From Cristatella mucedo (taxonomy: Eukaryota > Bryozoa > Phylactolaemata > Cristatellidae), in assembly GCA_009760855.2 (NCBI GenBank), contig WPIO01000008.1, forward strand, positions 7,867,001 through 7,931,000: a stretch of 64,000 nucleotides of DNA, written 5' to 3'. The notes under the pieces are model-generated. The model saw only the letters and a program-made list of their open reading frames with translations, was not told the origin of the DNA and searched no databases. Of the stretch, positions 1 to 12,290 are shown one piece after another. Position 1 is the stretch's first letter. Each line of letters starts with the position of its first letter. A program made the position numbers and the translations under genes.

Positions 1-1200
1 CCCTCCTTGCACTAGCTATATTCTATCACTGCCAGAGCGCCAGTTTCAGTCTCCCCTCTGCTCTCTCAGCCGCCCCACCAAACAATAAATCAGCTGCTCC
101 ATTCGTCCATTTAAAGACTTATGGCGACAGCAGCTTTTCTTTACAGGTCTTATTCTGCATCACTCACATCCGCAGCTCTTGCGAAAGAAAATATCCTCTT
201 CTGCTACCAACTCTTGCAAGTTCCTGTTCAGCGGTCATGCACCACGCTACTCACTCTCTCGACTTGTATTATGACACAGTGGCACCTATTGCTTGTTTTG
301 CATAAAATGAAGTCTTTTGGCAATTATATGGTTGCTTAAAACCCCCCAGGCTTTGACAGAAATAGGTAAGACGACTCTCCAACGTAGCACCCCGTAAGTA
401 TTTGTGGCTAATTAGATTACGTGCGGAAACGCATTACATATGAAGACATTCAGAAGAATTCTATAAATCATAAAAAATATTGCCTATCGTTCAGAAATCA
501 GTCCAGACGTCCAAAATATCTACGTAATAATATCTATCCGTTTCATACTTAACCGTCTGACAATTCAATGCATCTTTTAGGTCTTATCTGCCAAATGCAT
601 GATTTATCAAGGCTTCTGTAAGTATTAGCCAAGCATTGGTATCTACGCTAATCTTAGTATTCACAATGCAGAGACCGTTAATATACTCTGGTGGCAGACA
701 TAATCTATGTTTGATGGCCACAGGCCTAACTTTCTAAGCGCCTGGCAGCTTAATAAAAACTGTAATAAGCACGCGACAGCAAAAGACTGAGGTAAAGAAT
801 CACAAACCTGCAAGCAAACAAGTCTGTATCTGCAGCTGGCACGTTCACCCGTAGCCGTATCTATCACAAACTTATATATAAGGCGCTGTTCGTAAGCGTA
901 CTTATACAGCACTATTCACGATCACTTCCATTATTCTCCAGAAGCCGAGCAGAAATGTCTTATTTCATTATTCTTATGTAGCCGATCTTATGTGTCACGC
1001 GCACTGCGGCGTCTTCGATTGCAATGCCTGTGGCGCCTCTTCAGACGCGAAAGCCTTGTCTGTCGGTTTTTAGTACTCATTAGCGGCTACATATAGCATG
1101 ACCAAGAGCGCAGCACTTAAACGTCAGAAAATTTCTTTTAAATAAGACTTGATTCCCCAGACTAGTCACTTTGAATCGTAGCAAGCATATGCAATTGTAC
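1..1200. other. Unannotated AT-leaning stretch
   Basis: I see no recognisable gene or repeat family here. Short open frames on both strands (121-339 plus, 661-912 minus) have no family motif, no splice-border support and ordinary composition, so I do not call them genes. Confidence 0.5.

Positions 1201-1231
<31 letters not shown>
1201..1231. repeat. (GA)n microsatellite
   Basis: A nearly pure GA dinucleotide run of about 31 bases, the first of many GA tracts in this window. Confidence 0.95.
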
Positions 1232-1836
1232 GTCGTTACATACAGACATGGATAGACATTGAAAAATCAGTGCCTCGACAGAAAAAACTAGAAATAAAGG
1301 CCTCAGCTGCTTGCACAGATTAGTCTGGCTACACGGCGTCACTCCAGTCTATGGGGCTACTAAGTGGATCGTGAAGAACGAGCTTCCAAATTCGTTCTCA
1401 ACCCGCACACCTGGTCAGCAATAGCAGGCTAAGCTGCGACCCCTCAGGCTGGTGGCAACCCCCTTCCTTTCACCCTCAGCTTTCTCCCTTCCTTCCTCCT
1501 TCTCCTTCCCCCTTCCTTCTCCCCTGCTTTCTTTCCCTCTTCCTTTTCCAAGCCTTCGTTTCCCTACATTTGCCCGCATATACATACGAAGCAGACAGCT
1601 CATTACCAGTCTGCGGAAATAGCACTGGGGGGGGGGAGTTGTATGTAATGCTTCAAATAGCGTTCTGCCATGCAATGCAGGTCTCATTGAGCCGCGGGCG
1701 AAGAACGAGCTAGAGACGATGCAAATATTTCCTCTAGCGGCCATAAGGTTTGCCGAAGCCACATAACTACGGCCACCTAGTCGACTGCTGCTGTGAGAAG
1801 TTTTTAAATACACCCAGAGGTTCAAAACAAGTGAAA

Positions 1837-2592
1837 TTAATGCCAAAATAAACACAGCAGACCAACGGATGATTTATATAGCACGACAAACGCAGCATGG
1901 TTGGTGGAGGCACTTACTGTTCGAAGACGTCGTTCCTCCCCGAGTAGAATTTCCGCATTTTGGGCAGGCATGGACTCTACGATTTTCAGAGCTACATCGG
2001 ATGGTAAAGCATGGAAAATCGCCTGCAATTTGTCAAATAATTCGGCGGATGGTGTCGTTATGCTACTGTCTAGAGCAGCGGTTCTCAACCTGTGGGTCGT
2101 GACCCCTTTGGAGGTCGCCTAAGACCATCAGAAATCACGCATTTCCTTATTTCGCAAACAATAATTTTATGGTTGGGGGCTGCCAAAAAACGAGGAGCTT
2201 GATTAAAGGATCGTGGCATTAGGAATGTTGAGAGCCACTGATCTAGAGGTCTCAGTCGACGCTCGACCTCAAATCCTTCTCCTCCAATCTTCGGTCATCC
2301 TGCGGGTGTTCTGCCACGCCCATCGAAGGCATGCTTCTTTGCGGGCTTTCGTCAGTAGCGAAGCTTTCTTCGCTACCATTTCCTCAATCGCGTGTTCTTT
2401 GAGCTTTCGCCTCACTGTCCGCTCAGTGTGGACCGTGCCAGTGCTAAGCTCGAGTGTTCTGGCGTATACTCGAACTGGTGCAAAAAGGGGCCTGCGGACG
2501 CTCGTTATCCGATGCCGACAATCCCCCTCTGGTAGAAGCCCGAGGGCTTCCGGATGCAGGCATGCAGGCCGGCTACCCACCCCCGCCCCCAA
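1837..2592 (-). pseudogene. Tc1/mariner transposase remnant, split by a hAT insertion
   Basis: This is a broken DDE transposase of the Tc1/mariner superfamily, which in life cuts and pastes its own transposon at TA sites. The upstream half (2592 down to about 2270) carries the second helix-turn-helix region, seen as RTVRRKLKEHAIEEMVAKK followed by LLTKARKEACLRWA and EDWRRR, which matches the usual Tc1 order (TVRRxL, then PLLTxxxRxxRLxWA, then EDWK). The downstream half (about 2075 to 1837) carries FDKLQAIFHALPSDVALKIV followed by ESMP, the normal Tc1 C-terminal helix. The central catalytic part, about 150 residues including the first acidic residues, is absent, and a 165-bp hAT-like element sits between the halves. 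Stops and frame changes occur. It is a dead, internally deleted copy. I did not identify its terminal inverted repeats. Confidence 0.8.
2076..2240 (+). mobile_element. SPIN-like non-autonomous hAT element (MITE)
   Basis: A 165-bp element with terminal inverted repeats: left CAGCGGTTCTCAAC, right (reverse complement) CAGTGGCTCTCAAC. It is flanked by 8-base duplications, GTCTAGAG at 2068-2075 and ATCTAGAG at 2241-2248, which differ only in the first base and contain the TCTAGA core common at hAT target sites. The left end continues CTGTGGGTCGTGACCCC and the interior has TCGCCTAAGACCATC and ATTTTATGGTTGGGGG. From memory these are hallmarks of the SPIN ('Space Invaders') hAT family, known for patchy horizontal transfer among animals. 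It has no coding capacity. Element borders and target duplication are seen directly; the SPIN name rests on recalled similarity. Confidence 0.82.
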
Positions 2593-2762
2593 TTGGGGTG
2601 GGGCGGATTAAACCCTTAAGTAGCGTTTATACTATCGAAACTCCTCCTTTTCGCCTTCGAATTTCCTTCTAGCTAGTGCGCTTATAGCGGAAGTTTGGAG
2701 ACTTTGACGGCCGACTCAGTCCCGCTCGTAGCACCCTGCTCTAATGCGGGAGGCTGGTAAGA

Positions 2763-3086
2763 AAGCTTTAGCTCTGCAGGTCCTAGACTGTGGAACTTGC
2801 TTCCACAATTCTTATGCAACGACATCTACTCTCCGACTGCCGACTATGGCACATCTTTTTCAGCGGTCCTGAACTGCTACTTCTATGCTACTCACTACCT
2901 CAACTGCTCTCCTAAATCTGCTATGCTTCCCACTTTGTTGCGTGAGACGAAGTCTGTTGGCTACCGAATGCGTACCGAAAGCCGCTTAGGCTTTGAGTGC
3001 GCTATACAAAACTCTCCTGCGTAGCACCTACACGGTCTTTATGACTTTGTGGAGTTACTGACGGAGATACATTACATTACATTACA
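2763..3086 (+). mobile_element. LINE family B, 3' end (copy B1)
   Basis: The 3' end of an L2/CR1-like non-LTR retrotransposon. The first bases encode SSAGPRLWNLLPQFL, the tail of the reverse-transcriptase ORF (family form FSSAGPRLWNSLP). The rest matches the other family B copies near 27.7 kb, 42.2 kb and 53.7 kb almost base for base and ends in repeats of ACATT at about 3070-3086. The 5' part is missing, as expected of incomplete reverse transcription. Confidence 0.85.
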
Positions 3087-4159
3087 AGAAAGAGGATTTC
3101 CCAGGGAAGCCGCCAAACCAGCCAGCACCCGCAGAAGGTAAGTGCGCCGCTGCTATCGTCGGTGGCCAGCAGACGCCGCGGAAAGAGTAATGTATCCATT
3201 CTGCTGGACCTGCCCTCGCAGTGCGGGTTGCATGGCAAAAGGCTGCCCGGGCGCAACGGTTTATTTCCGAAGATAATTGAAAAGGCAAGTCAGCGGCTGG
3301 AGACGCTCCAGCGAACATGGTGCAGCAGCGCCGGCCATTCCGCTTACTGCTTCGCCAGCCCCCCTAGGGCTTTACATATCTATTAATTTAAAAACCGGGT
3401 CAGAAAATTTTGGAGTCTGGGAAGATGCGTTAATAATTCATGTGTATAGTGCCATAAGAGAACTTACTATCTATCTGGGCAATTTACAGAAGCTACATAC
3501 GTCTGACTTGAAACTTAAAACTATAACTCAAAGCTGCGTCAAGGTAAGGCTCACGAGTAATGCAGCCCAGTAGGCTTAGAATTTTGTAACTTCCAATGCT
3601 TATTCAGCCTGCGTGCATGCACGTGTTAATGCGTTGTCATGTTTCACCCGCCACATGATTCCCATGATTTTGTTCGCAGTTTGGGATTACCGTCGCGAAG
3701 TGGGCGTTCCTGCTTCACATTCGTAGTTTACAGGCCTTACTAAATGTAGTCGTATTATAATTATGCCTTATTGCTGCAACTGCAACTTTCGAATTATCTG
3801 CTTTGCCAGGCTGCAGCACCTAACCCGCATGTCACAGGCTGTCGGGCGCTATACGGGTTGGCGTCCTCTTCGTCACCGAATGTTCCTTCGGCGTCACTGC
3901 AGTGGCAGCATATAGCAGCAGTAACGCCACAAGCTCAGCAACGTTCTTGCTCAACTGATGGATGATGACTACGTAGCTTTTAGAGCCAGCTTGGCATAAT
4001 TGCAAGGCACGATTGGCGGACAGACAATAGAACGTTTAACTTTACGGGCACGTACAGTTGTAGATGAGCCTACAACACGAAGGCGTGGCTCGTTTTCGCT
4101 GAATGGAGTGTGAGGGAAATTTGGGTGCGGATTTGGCCAGGATTTCGGACGGGATCAGG
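3087..4159. other. Unannotated stretch
   Basis: Overlapping open frames at 3162-3573 (plus) and 3082-3318 (minus) show no family motif. I see no gene or repeat that I can support. Confidence 0.4.
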
Positions 4160-4401
4160 TCACCTATTTATGACAGCATTTAGTGGGTCCTAGTGGGTTC
4201 GTCCTTTATGTGCTTATGCGTGCTGACACTGCATGCTGCCACTAACTATACTTGCATGCCGACCGTGTGCATGTCACCCCTAACCATGTGATTCATGTTG
4301 TTTATCAAGCTTGCATCTCTCACCATTCGATCGTGTGTAGTTTGCAGCAAATGTAAAGCGCCTAGAAAGAGATTGAGCTCTCTGAGGGCACTTTATCAAG
4401 T

Positions 4402-4432
<31 letters not shown>
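4160..4432 (+). mobile_element. LINE family A, 3' end (copy A1)
   Basis: The 3' untranslated end of an L2/CR1-like LINE. It shares with other copies the blocks CACCTATTTATGACAGCATT, GCTGCCACTAACTATACTTG and GCAGCAAATGTAAAGCGCC, then GATTGAG...TCTGAGGG, and it ends in a run of ATT from about 4404. Confidence 0.85.
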
Positions 4433-5689
4433 CAGCTGCACGTGTCGGTTGTCAGATGCCAACCCGAAGCACAGGGAGCCAATGAATGGTATGCACACAA
4501 ACTCCGACTAAAACCCAGAGCTCTAAAGCCCAATCGACCGAAGTGTTTAAAAAGACATTCGGAATTCATTTGAAATCAGCCACCTGCGCTGAAAGAGAGG
4601 CATATATTGTTTACCCGAGTTCTGTCTAGGATTGGCTTCTAGTAGAACCGCAACCTGGTGAAGGAAATTAATAGCGTTTAGCTAGGACTCACAAACCGAT
4701 TTAAGTTTGCCACTTGCACTCGCGAGCCTTTGTGAGCCTAAAATGCACCGTTTCTTCACACACCTTGCTGTGTCCATGTGAATTGTCCTTTCTGTGCCTA
4801 TTCGTGCCGATGCTGTGCCTACTATAAATAACCATTCTGAACTCCTTTCGTTTTCTTTGCAGCTTACGTAAAGTGCACACAATGAGATTTAGTCCTCACA
4901 GGGGCCTAGAGAATAGTATTATTTTGACATGCATTATTATTATTTTTATTAATATCAAGCCGTGTTACCATGTCGGCTGGGGTGCCGTTAGGCTGGCAAT
5001 CAGGGTTGTCAAATAAGTTTACTGCCAGTATTATTACCGAGTCGAGCTGACCCTGCTCAGCCTTATCCGACTTATGCAAAGTGCATGTTCAAGCTGTTGA
5101 TTGTCTCTGCAGCATCTGAATCCTCACTAAGCTGAGGCTTTGACTTTCCTATGACTATGAGTACTGAGTGCTATGCATAGGTGGATTGTTGTTGTGTGTG
5201 CAGCTCTCTAGATCGTGGTCTTCTCGTCATGGGTTCCATTGTACGTAATCCATAAGTCGAGTAAGGATTTTTTTTGGAAGTTGAGGTTGTGTGAAGATAA
5301 GAGGCTCCTGAAAGAGATTTGTGCTAGTGTTCTGCTGTGAAAGTATTAATGCCATGTTAGTCAATTCTATATGGTGCCAAGCGTGCTTCTAGACCAAGCC
5401 AGTAGATAGGAGCAGCCATGACCAAAGCGAGCAATTCTGCCAAGTACCCTCAACATATGTCAGTCTTGAAAGCAACGGTGAAGCGCTTTAACTTGCTTCC
5501 TGCTGCACGGACCTTCTAGCCTTACTTGATGCCACCCTACCTAACCGACCGCCCAGCTCCTCAGTTTTTCTAGAACACCCGCCCCCTGTTTCTTCTACAG
5601 CCGATTGCCTCGCTGTACTCGCACTAAATTGAAATCTCCCAGTTACTTCGCCTTCAGTTCGCATGTCCACATGATCTTTTATTTAGCTG
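4433..5689. other. Unannotated stretch between LINE copies
   Basis: Short frames only. A reverse frame at 4682-4882 and another at 5488-5670 lack any motif. ATT-rich bits at 4930-4950 may be decayed LINE tail. Nothing firm. Confidence 0.4.
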
Positions 5690-8413
5690 CCGCTTTCTGT
5701 CACCCGCATGATAGGCGTTGCAGAGGTGGGCCGGTCAATGCTGATTAACCTGTGGTATCGTGTCTACTGACATTAGAGGTGCATGCCATGTGCTGTCAAT
5801 CTCATGATGTCTGATCTCATTTTGTTCTGTGTGCGAGACACTGGTCTTTCCTCGATATTGGAGATTGTTAACGTTCGTTTTGACAACTTAACTGACGACT
5901 TGATTGCCGAATTTCGTGCTCTGGCTGACTAATTTTCTCATGCGGCTCATCTACATGGCCCTACTCACAACACACTCGATCAAATATTTACCAATAACAG
6001 TATGCTACCATCCCCTATTATTAACTACTTCTAGTCATCTGTTCATGCGGATCTCATTCATCCTAAAGTATGAGCCCTTCTCCAAAATCAAATCCGCATC
6101 CAAAATTGTCTGTGAATCGCGTAACATCGAGACCCTTGAAATCGATGCTGTCAGAGCGAGAATATCTTCTTCGCCTCTGCTGTTCAATCCCCCATCCGAC
6201 CTGTTATCACCGGCAGAATGCTACAACATGACACTAACTGACGTGCTCGACGAGTTTGCACCTCTAACTAAGCCCTCTGTGCGCCGTCGCCCAGACGGCT
6301 CATGGTTTATCGCAGACATTAAACTAGTAGGTCCACTAAGCACAAGCCTGAGAAAGCATAAAAATGATCAGGACAGACTATACACCAACCGGCATACGGT
6401 GACTACTGCAAATCCTATCAATCGATCCAAATTTAGCTTCTATAAAAAAATTGTTGAATCACGTGTGCACAATCCGAAAATGCTGCTATCTAGAATCAAC
6501 CATCTCCTTAACCACTTCTAGGTTAGCTCCTTACCTCGTAATCCTTTTGGTGATCTAGCTGATTGCGCTTCTCTAGCTTCTTTGTCAGCAAGATAGACAA
6601 GATCGGAGAGTCCACTCCTAAAGTAGTAGCATTCCCTCTGGACTGGTGCTCCTCCATTCCATACAGCAACTTCAATGTCTACACTGAAGAAGGCCAAGAG
6701 TGGCATCCTGATACCATCTACCAATCAAAGAAAACTACTATCCTCTAGACCTCTAGACCCTTATCCCACTGTCGTACTTCTACAATGTATAGATCTGTTG
6801 CTGCTATGCATAACTAACATCATTCATATGTCTTTAGCCTCAGGTCATGTCCCAGCACCTTTCAAAAAGGCTGTAATCAGGCCACTAATTAAGAAAGCAA
6901 CACTAGAGAGAACTACAGCAATTACTGCCCAGTCTCCCATCTACCGGCGTTCCTATCAAATGCACTAGAACGAGTAATGGACGGCCGGCTGAACTCATAC
7001 ATTGAAACATCAAAATTAGCAAGTTCCAGTCAGATTTTAGACCTATCTCTCGACAAAGTCAGCATTGCTTCGGCTATACCTTCTTAGGTATTCAAACTTC
7101 GGTAAAGTCTCTCTGCTCGTTTTGCTTGATCTTTCAGCAGCGTTTGATACTACTGATTATCAAGTCCATCTTGAGCGCCTTTCATCTCGCCTGAGCATCA
7201 TTGGCACTGCGCCAAAGTGGTTTAAGCCTGATCTCAATGTGAGATTCCAGAGTATTTGAGTGAACTGAAAAAGATCATGCGAGGAACCACTGATGTTTGG
7301 GATATCTGTTTGGCTCGGCTTTTTCAAGGTTTATACTCTCCCCTTCATATCGATATAATTTTCAGGCACAACCTAGGCTTTCACTTTGATACAGATGACT
7401 CAGTTGTACGTTTTCTTTTATCCCTCCCAGCCCTCCAGAACATAGCATTCTCTTCGTTACTGCATGTATTGCTGACATCCACGCATGGATGGCAGTACAC
7501 TTTTTCAAATTAAAGGACGACGATAAAACCAACTTACTAGTTACGGAAAACCAAGTGCGACTCAGAAATGAGAAAATTTAAAGTTTAACAAAAGAAAATT
7601 TGAAGAAATTATAACGCTAAAAATTGGCTCTACCAGCATATCTTCTGTTGCATCTTTGCGAAATCTAGGTGTGCTGTTCTAAAGTGACCTTTCACAAAAC
7701 GACCGCATCAACTCTTTTGTAAAGTCTGCCTATTTTCAGCCAGAATCATTGCTAAAATTTGGGCTTGCTTAGTTGTGGATATTACATCCGAATTGATCCA
7801 TGCATTTGTGAAATCCCGTCTCGACTTCTGTAAATCACTGTTTGCTGGTCTACCGGCCTGTGCAAACACGAACTTCCAGCTGGTCCATAACTCTGCAGTT
7901 AGACATTTCTGTCGTGAACGTCGCCACTGCCATATCACACTACTTGTCGCCGACTTGCACTGGTTCCCAGTCAAGCTACCACCAACTTTTCTGACTGAAA
8001 AAGTTTAGCTATAAGTTAGTTTAGCTAAAAGTTTACCCCGTGCGAACGACAAATCCTTTGGAGACCGTGCATTTAGTTTGTATGCTCCCAAAGCCTGGAA
8101 CTCACTCCTGACTGACGTCACGACATGATGACACTTAAAAAAAGAAACTTAAAACACACCTGTTTATCACAGCATTTCTGTGGGTCATTGAGATTCGTCT
8201 TACTTATGAGTGCTTACACTGCATGCTGCCACTAATCATATTTTTACATATTGACCCTTTGCATGTCACCTCCAACCATGTTATGCTTTTTGACATTTCG
8301 CATATTACCACCAACCATTTGATCATGCTTCTTTTACAGCACATGTTAAGTTCCCAGAGAATAATTTCTTTTATGGCGCTATGCAAATACATTATTTATT
8401 ATTATTATTATTG
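5690..8413 (+). mobile_element. Long decayed L2/CR1-like LINE, family A (copy A2)
   Basis: The most complete LINE in the window. In order it shows an endonuclease remnant (SDLILFCVRDTGLS near 5811-5860, then LHGPTHNTLDQIF near 5955-5990); the endonuclease-RT linker at about 6100-6521 (DVLDEFAPLTKPSVRRRPDG, then NPKMLLSRINHLL); RT start at 6740-6900 (RPLDPYPT, then SLASGHVPAPFKKAVIRPLI); the RT core at 7095-7250 (VLLDLSAAFDTTD, then LERLSSRLSIIGTAPKW); a damaged YADD region at 7360-7400 (LGFHFDTDDS); the DDKT-like block near 7512-7530; and the thumb/C-terminal part at 7775-8120 (HAFVKSRLDFCKSLFAGLP, later FGDRAFSLYAPKAWNSL). It ends with the family A 3' block and an ATT run at 8389-8413. Many frameshifts and stops show it is inactive. 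A functional copy would encode endonuclease and reverse transcriptase for target-primed insertion. Confidence 0.88.
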
Positions 8414-8769
8414 ACGATCTCCGGTAAAGTAGCTTCGGCAATGAAGACCCAGTTTTCTTGCTAATCTTCATTTTTATCTAAGCCTAGCCCAAGTTTAGTC
8501 GCACTCTTATTAACCTCTGTGACAGTTTGCTTCCCACTCGCTTAAATGCATCCGTTCGTAGATAAAGGTAGTTTAGTCACAATGCATGTGCTTATTCATT
8601 TGCTTCTTCGGCCATGGCTGGTATATCCCAGTAAAAGAGAGTTGATAGATATTTCTAAATAACTGCAATGGCTTGATTAATTTGATTGATTGTCGACTAG
8701 ATATTATAGCCAAATGAAAATCAAATCATTTTTAAAACCGGCATAGTTGCTGCATGATGAGCCAACGAA

Positions 8770-9003
8770 TCATGTCGTATCCGTAACATAATGGTCAGTA
8801 TCGAATATCCGGGACAGCCAGCAATGACAGCTAGCTAAGCGGCATCTGTCTCTGATTCTGGTCAGTGATCTCAGCAACAGCACACTAATAGCCTGACCAA
8901 AATGCCATTTTGCTTGTTGCCGCTTCGTGTTTCTGATTTTACCAAGTTCTTCAAGGTCCACTTTGATCTTGTATACAGATATAGCAGATACATCATCGAT
9001 CAT
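8770..9003 (-). CDS. Unrecognised open frame, possible exon
   Basis: A 77-codon open frame with protein-like composition (for example IKVDLEELGKIRNTKRQQ), lying between two LINE copies on the minus strand. I recognise no family. It has no clear start and I could not pair convincing splice borders. It could be an exon, a decayed transposon part or chance. Low confidence. Confidence 0.2.
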   Translation of the reverse strand: MIDDVSAISVYKIKVDLEELGKIRNTKRQQAKWHFGQAISVLLLRSLTRIRDRCRLASCHCWLSRIFDTDHYVTDTT

Positions 9004-9008
9004 TTAGC

Positions 9009-9492
9009 TTAATAATAATAATAATAATAATAATGCACTTGATAAAGCGACCTCAGAGAACTCAATCTCTCTCTAGGCGCTTTACATTTGCTGCAAAGGG
9101 AAATGCAATTGAATGGTGAGTAATATCATGCTTGATAAACCAACAAAATGAATAACATGGTTAGGGGTGACATGCACAGGGTAAGCATGCAAACGTGGTT
9201 AGTGGCAGCATGCACAGTGTCAGCACGCATAAGCACGTAAAGGACGAATCCCAGGGACCTAGTAAATGCTGTCCTAAATAGGTGTTTTTAAATTCTTTTT
9301 AAATGTGGTCAGGTCAGGGGATGTTCTGACGCAGGTCGGGAGGGAAATCCGGGCTTTGGGAGCATACGAACTAAATGCACGGTGTCCAAAGGATTTGAGG
9401 TTTTGAGCATAAAGGGTTCTAAAGTCCAGAGCAAAAAGCTGTGACATTGAATTCACAGGACTGTCGTTACCAGAAGCTAGATACACTCAGCA
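9009..9492 (-). mobile_element. LINE family A, 3' end (copy A3)
   Basis: Read on the minus strand this is the C-terminal RT tail (FGHRAFSSYAPKA in reverse at about 9370-9400) followed by the family A 3' block. The tail appears on the plus strand as an AAT run at 9010-9034. Truncated at its 5' end. Confidence 0.85.
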
Positions 9493-11069
9493 CATCTTAA
9501 TTCATCGTTCGATGTTCGAACTTCAAGTCCGAGATTTTTGGAACGCACCTTGGACATGAAACAGCCAAACTAAATCAATCTTTCTAAAAGCTCAACGCAC
9601 CTACTCCCTATCCTTTCTGCTCTCATCTACACTGTATCACCACGTCTGGGCCAAGCCCAAATATCCCTCTATTATTTTACTTTTAGGCGAACAGCAAGTA
9701 CAAATGCCTAAGCAAATGTCTGCAGTTCTTTGAAGTACGCTAACAAGCTGCAGCTTTTTCGCGGACTTAGCTGCCTGAGCTACGGACTACGAAGTTCCGC
9801 CAAGTGTTTGTCACAGCGCTTAAACAAAAGGACCACGAACGGTTCCCATTGCTGTGCCCTTAAAGTGGATGGCCCACGGAAAAATTTCCCACAAAGGATT
9901 GACCTCGTGCAAGTTTTCCCTCTTCCTGTGAACTTTGCTGTGTTTTGCTCCTGCGTGTTTTTCGCGTGTTTACTATTGTAACTGTGCACGATTTAGAGAT
10001 TGCTTGTAGCCCGAGGTCTTACTGACTAGCGGCCTCTTGTTTGCTTAATGAGCTGACCTTAAAAAATAGTTGTTAGCTTTTGCATGATATCTGTGCTCGG
10101 TAACGTGCATGCCAACAACCCTTGGTTATTATTGATTCTCTTGCAGTGCGTTATTACGCGTACGTGTAGAGATTCAGAAGTCTGAGAGCGCTACGCAAGC
10201 AACCTGTTATTATTATTTTTATTACTCAGTTGATCGAATGGCTCAGCACTGAGAAGTAGGCATGTAGCGATTTTTCGAAAACTCAGATGAATCCACTTCG
10301 AGAAGCTAAAGCATTAAGTGCCTACACAACTTGGGGTACTATGCATCTACGCTAACCAGTAGTCGTCACATTTGTTCACACCCTAATTGTCAACATCAGC
10401 GACAGAAGTCACTAAACACTTGCTAATTACACCTCCTTTAGAGCAGCAATTAGGCTTTTATGGCTACTCCGACTTTCGTCCTATACAGTAAGCCACGTAC
10501 TTTTCCATTGTATGAGTCATAATTGGATTATAAATTTAATTAGCAATTAAGAAAACATTTTAATGAATAGATACTTGGTGCATATTTGGTAGTGGTTAAC
10601 ATTGAAAGCTATGCCTAGATCATTTGGCTCAAAAGCAACTCAAAAGTGCACCAATGTTGCCGAGCCTCGCGGCCGTAATAGAAAATCTACACGAGTAGGG
10701 CTTTAGAATGCTCAATAAAGGTCACTTACTACCGAAGCAGCCGTAACGGACTTACAGTAGCGAAATGTTCTACCAAGCGATATGAAAGTATCTCGAGTCA
10801 TGCGAGACAGATCTCAGCAAGACGATCATCCCAGTACTTACGGAATAAACAAGGTCCGATGCTGCAGCCAAGATTAAGCAGTGGCAACACAGAAATCTGG
10901 TAGACCAACTGAGCTATACGGCGAACTGAGAAATACCTTACACGAATCGGCCAGACCAGAACATTTGAGTAGTGTAGGTTACAAAGATGCACCAGTGAAG
11001 CAACGATCCGTCGATTGTGCATCTACCTGTGTGCTACGAAGGCACTATTACTAATAGCAGCTATAAGCA
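9493..11069. other. Unannotated stretch
   Basis: Contains short frames on both strands (9730-9981 plus, 10798-11022 minus) without family motifs. A short tRNA-like A-box string occurs near 10920 on the minus strand but has no B box, so I do not call a tRNA. Confidence 0.4.
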
Positions 11070-11876
11070 TTCATGTTCCAAAGTGACCTTTCATTAGAAG
11101 ACCATATCAGATACACACTCAAGTCTGCCTACTCTCAGCTACATAACATTGCTAAAATTCGGGCTTGTTTAGACAAGAAAACCACATCTAAATTGGTCCA
11201 TGCATTTGAGACATTTCGTCTTGACTTTTGTAATCCTTGCTTGCTGGTCTACCGGCCTGTGCACTCGCATACTTCCAGCTAGTGCAAAACTCTGTAGCTA
11301 GGCTTTTCCGTCGTGATCGTCGCAGCTGCCACATCACACCACTTCTCGCCGACCTGCACTGACCCTTCCCCAGTCTAGCAACGCATCGACTTCAAGGTTC
11401 CCTCCATTCTTTGGCTCCAGCTTACCTATCAGATCTACTGCCCACCAGGCCAAGCATTGTACCACCAGCTTTCCGGAATCTAACTTTACCGATACCTCGT
11501 ACAAACCTCAAATCCTTTGAAGACCACGCCTTCAGTTCGTATGCTCTCAAAGCCTGGAACCCACTCCCGACACATCTCCAGACTTGACATTTAAAAAGAA
11601 ATTAAAAACGCACCTATTTACGACAGCATGTGATGGGTCCGTGATTCGTCTTTTATGTGCTTATGCGTGCTGACACTGTGCGTGCTGCCACTAACTATAC
11701 TTGTATGCCGACCATGTGCATGCCACTCCTAACCGTGCGATTCATGTTGTTTATCAAGCATGTATCACTCACCATTCGATCGTGTTTCCTTTGCAGCAGA
11801 TGTTAAGCGCCTAGAAAGAGATTGAGTTCTCTGAGCGCTTTTCTTGGCGCTTTAGCAAATGTATTATTACTATTAT
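11070..11876 (+). mobile_element. LINE family A, RT C-terminus and 3' end (copy A4)
   Basis: Starts in the RT thumb region (QSDLSLEDHIRYTLKSAYSQ, then LVHAFETFRLDFCNP) and runs through AWNPLP to the family A 3' block and a short, impure ATT tail at about 11860-11876. Frameshifted. It abuts copy A5 in the opposite orientation. Confidence 0.85.
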
Positions 11877-12290
11877 GTAGAAACCTAAGAGAACTTAATA
11901 TCTATCTAGGCACTTTAGATTAGCTGTTAGGAGCAGGCAGTGACTAGTGATAACATGCACGCCTAAGTACGCAACGGACGATTTTACGCAGACGGAGCAA
12001 ATGCTGTGAGTCGGTTGGTTATACATGTCCAGCCCGGGTATGTTGTGATCAGAATTGAATTCCAGGCTTTGGGAGCACACCGACGGCACGGCACGGTATC
12101 CGAAGGATTGGTTAAAGGTACAGCTAGACGACTCTGGGAAGTATTTCCGATAGATATGCCAGATCAAGGAATGAGGGGATCTAATGTCGACAGACAGAAC
12201 TTTTGAAGTTGACTGGGAGGACACCGAGACTAAAGTGATTTGCAGTCGACATGTCACGAATGCATTCACCAGCTTGGCTGCCATATCGCC
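11877..12290 (-). mobile_element. LINE family A, 3' part (copy A5), tail to tail with A4
   Basis: Minus-strand copy whose 3' block (ACCTAAGAGAACTTAATATC on the plus strand) begins directly after the tail of A4. Reading inward it has the RT tail and the LVNAFVTCRL motif near 12270, with internal deletions. Confidence 0.75.

Noticed and set aside
10900-10945. tRNA gene on the minus strand (TAGCTCAGTTGGT string)
   Set aside because: Only an A-box-like 5' part is present. I found no B box or acceptor stem at the right distance.
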